From Actinomycetes bacterium (GTDB lineage Bacteria; Actinomycetota; Acidimicrobiia; Acidimicrobiales; Palsa-688): 6,290 nucleotides of DNA. The stretch is from NCBI GenBank assembly GCA_021821705.1, contig JAKACE010000112.1, forward strand, positions 1 to 6,290. The letters run 5' to 3'. Shown here piece by piece: positions 1-5,836 of this stretch. How positions within the stretch are numbered: position 1 is the first letter of the stretch; every line of letters starts with the position of its first letter. Position numbers and translations under genes: made by a program. The notes beneath the pieces are model-generated. The model saw only the letters and a list, made by a program, of their open reading frames with translations, was not told the origin of the DNA and did not search any database.

Positions 1-51
1 TCGGCATGGCTCGCTGCCTGTCCCCGTTGGGAGGGGCCGGCCTGTGCAGGC

Positions 52-1329
52 TCAGGCCTGTGCTGGCATCCCGTAGGGCAGGTGGCCCGTCTCGGCCTCG
101 ATCACAACGAGCCGGTTGTACTTGGCCACCCGCTCGCCGCGTGCCGGCGCCCCGGTCTTGATCTGGCCTGCGCCGCTGGCGACGGCCAGGTCGGCGATGA
201 AGGTGTCTGGCGTTTCGCCCGAGCGGTGGGAGATGAACTGGGTGTACCCGGCAGCCCGGCAGACGCTGATGGCCTCGAGGGTCTCGCTCACGGTCCCGAT
301 CTGGTTGAGCTTGATCAGCGCCGAGTTGGCAGCCTTGCGCTCGATGCCCTCGCGGATGATGGCCGGGTTGGTCACGAACAGGTCGTCGCCCACGAGTTGC
401 ACGCGCTCGCCCAAGCGGGCGGTCAGCTTGACCCAACCGTCCCAGTCGTTCTCCGCCAGGCCGTCCTCGATGGACCAGATGGGGTAACGGCCCACCAGTT
501 CTTCGTAGCGGTCGATCATCTGGTCGGTCGTGAGCTTGACGCCGGGGGAGTAACGGTAGGCGCCGTCCTGCTCGCGCATCTCGGAGGACGCAGGGTCCAA
601 GGCGATGGCGACGCCGTCGCGCCCAGGCGTGTAACCGGCCGCTGTGATGGCCTCGACGAGCAGGTCGAGCACTTCCTCCGGGGTGCCGAGGGCGGGGGCG
701 AAGCCGCCCTCGTCCCCCAGGCCGGTGGCGTGGCCGCGCGAGTGCAGTAGGCCCTTGAGGGCCTGGTAGATCTCGGCACCGGCCCGCAGGGCCTCGGAGA
801 AGCTCGGGGCCCCCAGCGGGGCGAGCATGAACTCCTGGAACTCGAGCGGGTTCTGGGCGTGGGCACCGCCGTTCACGACGTTGAAGTTGGGTACGGGCAG
901 CCGCAAGAGGGCCTGGTCCGATGCCAACCAGGCGTAGAGCGGCTTACCGTCCGCCGCGGCCATGGCACGGGCCGCTGCCATGGAGGCTCCGACGGTGGCA
1001 TTGGCCCCGAGCCGGCTCTTGGTCTCGGTACCGTCCAGCTCGATGACGGCCCGGTCCAGCTCCTCCAGGCTCTTCCAGGACTTGCCGCTCAACAGCCCGT
1101 TGATCTCGGTGTTGACGTTGTTCACGGCCTTGGTGACACCCGCGCCCTTGAAGCGCTTGGGGTCGCCGTCACGCAGTTCGACGGCCTCACGAGTACCGGT
1201 CGAGGCGCCCGAAGGGACGCCGGCGACCCCGGTCGGGCCGTTGTCCAGCTCCACTGAGACTTCCAGTGTCGGGCGGCCACGGGAGTCGAGGATTTCAAGT
1301 GCTTGGACCTTGGAGACCGTGTAGGCCAT
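52..1329 (-). CDS. eno: Enolase (phosphopyruvate hydratase), divergent type
   Basis: Enolase interconverts 2-phosphoglycerate and phosphoenolpyruvate in the cytoplasm (glycolysis and gluconeogenesis) and needs Mg2+. The 425-residue protein is full length for the family. Near the N terminus are LEILDSRGRPT (11-21) and the mobile loop SGASTG (40-45). Catalytic and metal residues are all present: H157, E166 (QEFM), E207 (GDEGG), D245, E288 (SIEDG), D315 (GDDLF), K340 (LIKLNQIGT), H368-R369-S370 and K391. Oddly, the stretch before QEFM reads HAQNPLEF, where most bacterial enolases have HADNNVDF/I, and residues 147-150 read PNFN, where housekeeping actinobacterial forms usually have PMMN. From memory this resembles secondary (eno2-like) actinobacterial enolases. 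The ATG at 1329 has a modest GAGG about 10 bases upstream and matches the normal family N terminus. The gap of over 200 bases to the upstream operon suggests separate transcription. The usual partner ftsB/divIC is not seen in the 51 bases after the stop. Enolase identity is near certain; the paralogue assignment is inference. Confidence 0.97.
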   Translation of the reverse strand: MAYTVSKVQALEILDSRGRPTLEVSVELDNGPTGVAGVPSGASTGTREAVELRDGDPKRFKGAGVTKAVNNVNTEINGLLSGKSWKSLEELDRAVIELDGTETKSRLGANATVGASMAAARAMAAADGKPLYAWLASDQALLRLPVPNFNVVNGGAHAQNPLEFQEFMLAPLGAPSFSEALRAGAEIYQALKGLLHSRGHATGLGDEGGFAPALGTPEEVLDLLVEAITAAGYTPGRDGVAIALDPASSEMREQDGAYRYSPGVKLTTDQMIDRYEELVGRYPIWSIEDGLAENDWDGWVKLTARLGERVQLVGDDLFVTNPAIIREGIERKAANSALIKLNQIGTVSETLEAISVCRAAGYTQFISHRSGETPDTFIADLAVASGAGQIKTGAPARGERVAKYNRLVVIEAETGHLPYGMPAQA

Positions 1330-1419
1330 GTGGGGGCGTGCCTCGCTTTCGTGTTCGTCTCGTCGTGCGACCGCCCGTCGCCCCCGCGCCGCGGGCGTCC
1401 GGGGACCGTCGCGGTTACG

Positions 1420-1450
1420 ACCCTAGCCGGGCAGGCCAGGACCAGGCCAA
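1420..1450 (-). promoter_or_regulatory. Possible promoter for enolase
   Basis: On the minus strand TAGGGT (1420-1425) could be a -10 box, with TTGGCC (1445-1450) as a -35 box. The spacer is 19 bases, longer than ideal. It lies about 90 bases upstream of the enolase ATG, inside the only sizeable gap between the upstream operon and enolase (1330-1547). The rest of that gap is GC-rich with small self-complementary runs, such as the 10-bp palindrome at 1508-1517. I see no convincing terminator with a T-tract. This is a weak match by eye only. Confidence 0.2.
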
Positions 1451-1547
1451 GGCCGAAAGTAACAAGCGGGCACGCCCTGCGGCTCGAGCACCGCCGGCCT
1501 CCTCGGGCCGGGCCCGGCAGCGCGCCTCGGCCTTCGCCACCGGGGCG

Positions 1548-1772
1548 TCAGATCGTGCGGGTGAACAGCAATATGGCCAGGACCACCCCAGCCGCTCCCA
1601 CCACCAGCAGCAAGGAAGCCTGGGCTGCACGGGCGGCAAGCTTGACACCCCCGACCACGAGCACGATCAGGGCCAAGACCACGACGACCACACCGGCTAT
1701 GTCGTGCTTGCTGAAAGACGAACCACTGGCGGCCAGGTAGTGCACCTCGCCGAATCTAGCCCAGCCGTGCAC
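1548..1772 (-). CDS. Small two-helix membrane protein, function unknown
   Basis: I do not recognise this protein. It has 74 residues if read from the GTG at 1772, which has AAGG at 1779-1782 (6-base spacing) and overlaps the end of the GH15 gene by 17 bases. A GTG at 1745, ten bases after the GH15 stop, would give 65 residues but has no evident ribosome site. The polar N terminus ends in SSFSKHD and is followed by two strongly hydrophobic helices: about residues 25-43 (a valine-rich run ending VLVVGG) and about 53-70 (SLLLVV to AILLF). A short basic linker (VKLAARAAQ) joins them and the tail is TRTI. The pattern fits a helical hairpin in the cytoplasmic membrane. Its position makes it the last gene of the SDR-GH15 operon. 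The run of hydrophobic codons stands out from neighbouring non-coding frames, which supports real coding, but a function cannot be assigned. Confidence 0.65.
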   Translation of the reverse strand: MHGWARFGEVHYLAASGSSFSKHDIAGVVVVVLALIVLVVGGVKLAARAAQASLLLVVGAAGVVLAILLFTRTI

Positions 1773-3657
1773 CAGCCGCCTTGGTGAGCGGGCCCCGGCG
1801 CAGCTGTGCCCGCTCGATGGCGTGGGCGGCGTTGATGAGCGCCAGATGGGACAACCCCTGGGGGACATTGCCGAAGAGCTCGCCGGTGGTGGGGCTCACC
1901 TGCTCCGACAGGAGGCCGAGGTCGTTTGCCATGGCCACGGCCTCGTCCATGAGCCGACAGGCCCGTTCGACCTGGCCGTTGTGCGCCATGGCCGACACCA
2001 GCCAGAACGAGCAGGCGACAAAGGCGTTCTCCTCCTCGTCCATCCCGCTGTAGCGGTACACGGCCGGGCCTTTGGACAGGTGACGGACCACGGCTTCGAT
2101 GGTGCCGGCCAGGCGCTCCCCCTCGGCGAAACCGGTGCGGCCCGCCAGCAGTACGGCTGCGTCGAGCTTCTCGCTGCCGGCGTAGAAGGTGTAGGCGCCC
2201 ATGGCTGGTGACCAGCACCGCTCGTCAACCCAGGCCCTCACGGTATCGGCCTCGTGGCGCCACCGCTCTATGTTGCGCCGGGGCAGCTGGCCCGCCTCGG
2301 CCAGGCGGCAGGCCCGGTCGAGGGCGACCCAGCAGCCGATCTTGGAGATGGTGTAGTGCTGCAGGTCGGGCAGCTCCCACATGCCCGAGTCCTTTTGTTG
2401 CCATGCATTGCAGCACTCGTCGGCCAGGTCGCTCATCAGGCGGCTGGTGTTGTCGTCCAGGACGTGGCCCCCGGCGGCGTACTTGGCCATCATGTCGAAG
2501 AAGTCGCCGTACACGCCGAGCTGGGTCTGGCCCCGGGCCGAGTTGCCTGCACGCACCGGCCGGCTGTCCCGGTAGCCGGGGACGTCGATCTCCGCCTCGC
2601 CGACGGGCACCTGGCCCCCCATCGTGTAGAACACGTGGAGCCTGCCGCCCGAGGTCCTTACAGCCGAGAGGATCCACGAGACGGCCGCGTGCACCTCCTC
2701 GTGCAGCCCGAGGTTCATGAATGCGTCCAGTGTGAACGAGGAGTCCCGGATCCATGCGTAGCGGTAGTCGTAGTTCTTGTTGCCCCCGACCCGCTCGGGC
2801 AGCGAAGTGGTGGCAGCGGCAGCAATGGCCCCGGACGGTTCGTAGAGCAGGCTCTTGAGAGCCAGGGCGCTGCGCTCGACAGCGCGTTCCCAGCGCCCTC
2901 CTGCGGGCAGGTGGGAGCTCCAGTCCCGCCAGGAGGCCGCCGTGGCGGCCAGCCGGTCGTAGACAGAGGGCGGGCCGGGAACGTAGACGGGCTCGTTGTC
3001 CGTGGCCACCAGGCAGATCAGGGCACGCTCGCCCTTGCGTAGGCGCACCTGCCCGCTGACGGCGTCCGGGCCGGTCTCGCTCGGGCCGGTGTTGTCCGTG
3101 ACCACGGCCAGCATCTGGTCGCCGACGCGTGCCACCGGTACGCCATGGTGGGCCCTCACGAACGGGCTGGCCTGGCGGAACCTGTCACCGGGCACCATAC
3201 GCCATGTCAGGGCCACCTCTCCGGCTGTGCACTCGACCTGGCGGGCCAGCTCGGTCCAGGGCAGGCGCCCGGCGGCGCCGCTGTTGAGGGCATCGGTCAC
3301 CAGAGCGGTGCCACTGCCGGTCGAATAGGTGGTCTCGAGCACGTTCGTGCCGGGAAGGTACCGGCGCTCGCTGGTGGCCTCACCCTCCGGCTGCAGGCAG
3401 AAGTACCCGCCGCCGTCCGGTTCCATGAGAGCGGCGAAGATGGGTGGTGCGTCGATCGCAGGCACCGGCCACCAGTCCACGCGGCCGTCGCGCGCCACCA
3501 GGGCCACGGTGCGGCCGTCCCCGAGCACGGCGTAGTCGGCAATGGGGGCGTAGCCCAGCGCGTCCCGGCCGCTCAGCACGGCCAGCCCGTTGAGCACGGC
3601 CCCGCCTCGGCCCCAGACCTGGCACGGGCCGCGAGGCTGACGGGCTGGTCCCGCCAT
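1756..3657 (-). CDS. Glycoside hydrolase family 15 protein (glucoamylase/trehalase-like)
   Basis: GH15 enzymes are inverting exo-hydrolases that release glucose from alpha-glucosides; bacterial members act on starch-derived oligosaccharides, dextrans or trehalose. The 633-residue protein has the usual two parts: an N-terminal beta-sandwich (about 38-250, starting IADYAVLGDGRT with VDWWPVP) and an (alpha/alpha)6 barrel (about 255-615). Barrel signatures include NYDYRYAWIRDSSFTLDAF (295-313), PGYRDSRPVRAGNSARGQ (360-377), GMWELP (425-430) and TISKIGCWVALDRA (436-449). By analogy with glucoamylases and glucodextranase, E428 is the probable general acid and E585 in LLSEQV the probable base, followed by TTGELFGNVPQGLSHLALI. 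No signal peptide or membrane segment is seen, so it is probably cytoplasmic and may act on internal trehalose or glycogen fragments. The ATG at 3657 has GAGGGGG about 11 bases upstream. Homologues usually begin close to IADYA, so GTG codons at 3597 or 3579 are realistic alternatives. It follows the helical-protein gene by 27 bases. The family is secure; the substrate is not. Confidence 0.95.
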   Translation of the reverse strand: MAGPARQPRGPCQVWGRGGAVLNGLAVLSGRDALGYAPIADYAVLGDGRTVALVARDGRVDWWPVPAIDAPPIFAALMEPDGGGYFCLQPEGEATSERRYLPGTNVLETTYSTGSGTALVTDALNSGAAGRLPWTELARQVECTAGEVALTWRMVPGDRFRQASPFVRAHHGVPVARVGDQMLAVVTDNTGPSETGPDAVSGQVRLRKGERALICLVATDNEPVYVPGPPSVYDRLAATAASWRDWSSHLPAGGRWERAVERSALALKSLLYEPSGAIAAAATTSLPERVGGNKNYDYRYAWIRDSSFTLDAFMNLGLHEEVHAAVSWILSAVRTSGGRLHVFYTMGGQVPVGEAEIDVPGYRDSRPVRAGNSARGQTQLGVYGDFFDMMAKYAAGGHVLDDNTSRLMSDLADECCNAWQQKDSGMWELPDLQHYTISKIGCWVALDRACRLAEAGQLPRRNIERWRHEADTVRAWVDERCWSPAMGAYTFYAGSEKLDAAVLLAGRTGFAEGERLAGTIEAVVRHLSKGPAVYRYSGMDEEENAFVACSFWLVSAMAHNGQVERACRLMDEAVAMANDLGLLSEQVSPTTGELFGNVPQGLSHLALINAAHAIERAQLRRGPLTKAAGARLG

Positions 3658-3684
3658 TGGGGCTTCGACCCCCTCGCCACGGGC

Positions 3685-4344
3685 TCAGGCCTCCTGGTCG
3701 AACTGCTCGGCGACCGTCCTCGACGCCATGGGCGCGCTCTGCGGCCAGGGGAAACCCCGCGCCCGGCCCCAGGCCGTCTCGAGGCGCACTATCGGCCCTA
3801 CCGTGTCGTACCAGCGCCTAGGCCCCGGGTGCACGGGTGCATGCCTGCGCACCCAGCGCGCCGTGCGGAGCCGATGGCGGCGGTCACCGAGCTCGTCGGC
3901 CAGCTTGCCGGCCAGGTCCGGGTCGGAAAGGGGTTGCGACAGCGCCGCCCCGAGCTCGTCGACGGCCAGGCGGAAGTCCTGGTTGGCGGCGGCGGCCACG
4001 GGCTCTGTCCCGCGACCGAGGACCTCGAGGCGGCCCACGAAGGGCCGGGCGTGTTCGGCCTGTGCCAACAGTGCCTCCGACCTGGCCCCGGTCCCCAGTG
4101 CCCGGGTGACGTCACGGGCGGCGGCCAACCACAAAGCGGCATGCTCGAGCACCACCTTCCCCAGGGTGCCCGCGTCCCAATTACGCTCGACCGCCGCCGG
4201 GCCGTCCGGCGCCTGGCCCGGGGCCGCCGCGCCGCGCCATTGGCGAAGTGCCGCCCTTAGCACCTGGGCCTCCTCATGGAGCACGTCGAGGGAGTCGCCG
4301 CCATTGCCGGAGCCGTGGCGGGTGAAGCGACGCTCGAGGGTCAC
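3685..4344 (-). CDS. Helical protein of unknown function, weakly hemerythrin-like
   Basis: I do not recognise this 219-residue protein as a named family. The GTG start at 4344 overlaps the SDR stop in a GTGA arrangement and has AAGG 7 bases upstream (4352-4355), typical of translational coupling. The same frame stays open far upstream, but there it is only an antiphase shadow of the SDR. The composition is rich in Ala, Leu, Arg and Glu and suggests a helical bundle. Segments LDVLHEEAQVLRAALRQW (19-36) and GKVVLEHAALWLAAARDV (62-79) each carry a histidine (H23, H68) in a setting like the first helices of hemerythrin (HHE) domains. The full set of iron ligands and the usual HAxxEExxxYP motif are not evident. 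A third helical stretch lies around 123-135. The C terminus is basic and Trp/Pro-rich (RRWYDTVG, RGFPWPQ). It may be a degenerate metal-binding or scaffold protein working with the SDR and GH15. The gene call is good; the family hint is weak. Confidence 0.8.
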   Translation of the reverse strand: MTLERRFTRHGSGNGGDSLDVLHEEAQVLRAALRQWRGAAAPGQAPDGPAAVERNWDAGTLGKVVLEHAALWLAAARDVTRALGTGARSEALLAQAEHARPFVGRLEVLGRGTEPVAAAANQDFRLAVDELGAALSQPLSDPDLAGKLADELGDRRHRLRTARWVRRHAPVHPGPRRWYDTVGPIVRLETAWGRARGFPWPQSAPMASRTVAEQFDQEA

Positions 4345-5378
4345 TGCTTCGCCTTGCCGTTTGTGCTCGCCGCCCCCACCAGCTCGTGCTGGCGTTTCTC
4401 GGCCACGGTGCGGGCCACCGCCGTCGCGAAGGTCCTGGCCGTACCGGGCAAGGTTTTCAAGAAGCTCGGGTCCAGGAAGCCTCCGGCCTTGTCGTCGAAC
4501 TGCCCGCGGGCGCCCCGGTCGCGCTCCGAGTCCACCGGCGCGTACAGGTTGACCGGCCTGTCCCCGGGCACAACACGCTCCTCGGTGAGCTGGCTGTCCC
4601 AGGCGGCCAGAGCCGCGTACTGGTTGGCCAGGCCGGGGAAGAGCCTGCCGGCCAGCACCAACATCTTGTTCCAGCTGCCGACGACTTTCATACGCCGGCC
4701 GCTGAGGGCCGCTTCGAGTATGGCCAGCGCCGGGACCTCGGGCTGGTAGATGGGAGGTACCGGCTGGGGGTGCCTGTGCATCGTCGTCTCGCACCAGTCG
4801 AACTGCGGCGTGTTGACGGCGGGTAGGTGGACCATGCTCATCTTCACGTGGCTGCCCTCGTGGACCAGCTCGGACCGGACGGACTCGAAGAACCCCCGGC
4901 AGGCGAACTTCGACGAACAGTACGCCGACTGCAGGGGGATGCCGATGAAGGCCAGTGCCGAACCGACGTTCACGATGTGGCCGCTGTCGCGGGGGCGCAT
5001 GCGCGAGAGCGCTGCCATCGTGCCCCATACCTGGCCGAGGAAAGTCACCTCGACGGCCCGCTTGAAGTCGTTCGGCTTGACGTCCCCTACGGGTGCGAAG
5101 ACCGTCGTCATGGCGTCGTTGACCCATACGTCGATCGGCCCCAGTTGCTCCTCCACCAACGACGCCGCCGCGTCGACCTCGTCGAAGACGGACACGTCGG
5201 CAGGTAGCGCCACCGCCCTTGCCCCCTGGGCTCTGGCCTCGGCCGCAGCAGCGTCGAGGCCGGCAGTACCCCTGGCGACCAGAGCCACGTCGAAGCCGTT
5301 CTGCGCGAACATCCTCGCCGCTGCCCGGCCGACACCGGCCGACGCCCCGGTTATGACCGCTACCTTTTTGTCAGCCAC
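4341..5378 (-). CDS. SDR family NAD(P)-dependent oxidoreductase
   Basis: This is a classical short-chain dehydrogenase/reductase, which transfers hydride between NAD(P)(H) and a carbonyl or hydroxyl group in the cytoplasm. The GTG start at 5378 has a strong GAGGAGG at 5389-5395, 10 bases upstream, and places the first strand (KKVAVIT) at the family position, so an upstream in-frame ATG at 5465 is rejected. The 345-residue protein has the nucleotide motif TGASAGVG (10-17), the acidic D61 of ADV, catalytic S140 (NVGSALAF), Y153 and K157 (YCSSK). The usual NNAG reads NDAM (87-90), and T112 sits where the tetrad Asn often is (VTFLG). From memory this pattern, together with the later PPIYQPE motif (208-214), fits the subgroup annotated SDR_c3. 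A C-terminal extension from about residue 235 includes a moderately hydrophobic stretch (MLVLAGRLFPGLANQY) and a Lys-rich end. It is the first gene of the four-gene operon. The substrate is unknown. Confidence 0.93.
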   Translation of the reverse strand: MADKKVAVITGASAGVGRAAARMFAQNGFDVALVARGTAGLDAAAAEARAQGARAVALPADVSVFDEVDAAASLVEEQLGPIDVWVNDAMTTVFAPVGDVKPNDFKRAVEVTFLGQVWGTMAALSRMRPRDSGHIVNVGSALAFIGIPLQSAYCSSKFACRGFFESVRSELVHEGSHVKMSMVHLPAVNTPQFDWCETTMHRHPQPVPPIYQPEVPALAILEAALSGRRMKVVGSWNKMLVLAGRLFPGLANQYAALAAWDSQLTEERVVPGDRPVNLYAPVDSERDRGARGQFDDKAGGFLDPSFLKTLPGTARTFATAVARTVAEKRQHELVGAASTNGKAKQ

Positions 5379-5388
5379 TGTCCTGGTT

Positions 5389-5395
5389 CCTCCTC
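5389..5395 (-). promoter_or_regulatory. Ribosome binding site deciding the SDR start
   Basis: GAGGAGG on the minus strand, 10 bases before the GTG at 5378. It is the strongest Shine-Dalgarno sequence seen in the window, and it selects this GTG over the in-frame ATG 29 codons further upstream. Confidence 0.8.
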
Positions 5396-5420
5396 TCGGC
5401 GCCGGCGCGCGTACCCAGCG

Positions 5421-5448
5421 CCAGTGCGGGCCTGCCAGTGCGGGCCTG
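5421..5448. repeat. 14-bp perfect tandem duplication
   Basis: CCAGTGCGGGCCTG occurs twice with no gap (5421-5434 and 5435-5448), and CC follows as the start of a third unit. It lies in the SDR leader, 43-70 bases from the GTG. It looks like a replication-slippage duplication or a paired binding site; nothing in the sequence decides between them. Confidence 0.9.
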
Positions 5449-5586
5449 CCTCGACAAGTACCCACACCGGCACCGGCTTCATGCGCGCCCCATGGCGGCA
5501 GGCGACGGGCGGGAGCGCTCGGGCGGAGGCGCTTCGGTCGGCAGGTGGTTAGCAGTCGGGGGCGCCCTGGGTAGGACTTCGCTCCA

Positions 5587-5620
5587 GCGGCCGGCCGTCG
5601 CTGGCGGGGCGGCCGGCCGC
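5587..5620. repeat. Perfect 11-bp GC inverted repeat (hairpin)
   Basis: GCGGCCGGCCG (5587-5597) and its exact complement CGGCCGGCCGC (5610-5620) flank a 12-base spacer. Each arm contains the 8-bp palindrome GGCCGGCC. The hairpin would form in RNA from either strand. Neither side has a T-tract, so it is not a standard intrinsic terminator, and its place between divergent genes argues against simple termination. It may be an operator, an RNA-stabilising hairpin or a transcription barrier between the two units. Confidence 0.85.
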
Positions 5621-5675
5621 AACAGGCGCTTCAGCCTCGCCGGTCGCCTCGCCGCGGTGGTGGTGTGCCGGCGTC

Positions 5676-5831
5676 ACCAGGCTCGCCTTTCCGCTATTGC
5701 CTGGTTTGCCTGACTTGTGCGCCGCGGTGTGGTTTTGCGCTAAGCCAGACGTCACCGGGAGCGGTGGCGCCTTCAGCATCCGGGGCACGGGGCCGACTAA
5801 AGGTGTGGCAGATTGCCCACACCCGAAAGGC
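5676..5831 (+). promoter_or_regulatory. Candidate structured 5' leader of the membrane-protein gene
   Basis: Several pairings can be read directly on the plus strand. Hairpin A is ACCAGGC (5676-5682) with GCCTGGT (5699-5705). Its loop holds GCCTTTC (5685-5691), the exact complement of GAAAGGC (5825-5831), which contains the Shine-Dalgarno sequence. Structure B stacks three helices: 5719-5725 with 5764-5770, 5726-5729 with 5753-5756, and 5730-5735 with 5742-5747. The first and third each need one G-U pair, so the structure fits plus-strand RNA better than the complement. Hairpin C is GGTGTGG (5802-5808) with CCACACC (5817-5823), ending one base before GAAAGG. GGTGTGG also occurs at 5726-5732 inside B, so B and C could exchange partners. 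It matches no riboswitch class I can name. The function is inference; no folding energy or conservation has been computed. Confidence 0.35.
5825..5830 (+). promoter_or_regulatory. Ribosome binding site for the TTG start
   Basis: GAAAGG lies six bases before TTG at 5837 and directly after hairpin C. It supports this start over the in-frame GTG/ATG pair at 5936-5941, which would remove the hydrophilic N terminus and part of the first membrane helix. Confidence 0.5.
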
Positions 5832-5836
5832 ACCGA

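Larger units (their letters stand above)
5379..5836. other. Divergent intergenic region
   Basis: This region of 458 bases between the leftward SDR operon and the rightward membrane-protein gene has no convincing coding sequence. Open frames here (for example plus 5438-5713, or a 40-codon minus frame 5482-5360) are Arg/Gly/Ala-rich and match nothing. It contains a 14-bp tandem duplication, an 11-bp hairpin and a cluster of complementary segments near the plus-strand start; these are listed separately. A weak plus-strand promoter candidate is TTAGCA (5549-5554) with TAGGAC (5572-5577) at 17-base spacing. No clear promoter was found for the SDR operon. Confidence 0.7.

Noticed and set aside
1..51. 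A minus-strand ATG at 7-5 as the start of the next gene after enolase, and a CCCC/GGGG hairpin as terminator.
   Set aside because: Only two codons are visible, with no good ribosome site. The 4-bp stem with no T-tract is too weak to call.
1415..1648. A 77-codon minus-strand frame overlapping the small membrane protein.
   Set aside because: It is a frame-shifted shadow of the two-helix protein and the GC-rich gap. The overlapping in-operon frame gives two clean membrane helices.
3145..4260. A 371-codon plus-strand open frame opposite the GH15 and helical-protein genes.
   Set aside because: It is a high-GC antisense shadow with no recognisable motifs, and the minus-strand frames carry clear family signatures.
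4345..5127. The upstream continuation of the helical-protein frame, open to 5127, as an N-terminal extension of that protein.
   Set aside because: It lies entirely antiphase within the SDR, is Arg/Gly/Pro-rich and shows no motif. The GTG at 4344 overlaps the SDR stop and has its own ribosome site.
5360..5482. A 40-codon minus-strand frame starting ATG at 5482 and ending inside the SDR start, as a possible leader peptide.
   Set aside because: It has no good ribosome site, its composition is Arg/Glu-rich and typical of non-coding GC-rich DNA, and it spans the tandem duplication.
5640..5725. On the minus strand, AGGCAAACC, then a paired stem (CCAGGC/GCCTGG), then GACGC recall the core of cyclic-di-GMP (GEMM-I) riboswitches.
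   Set aside because: The GAAA-closed short stem, the AAAGCC segment and the TAGGTAGCGG-like 3' half are missing or do not align, and it would point toward the SDR operon. cmsearch with the Rfam GEMM models would decide it; a significant hit would overturn this rejection.
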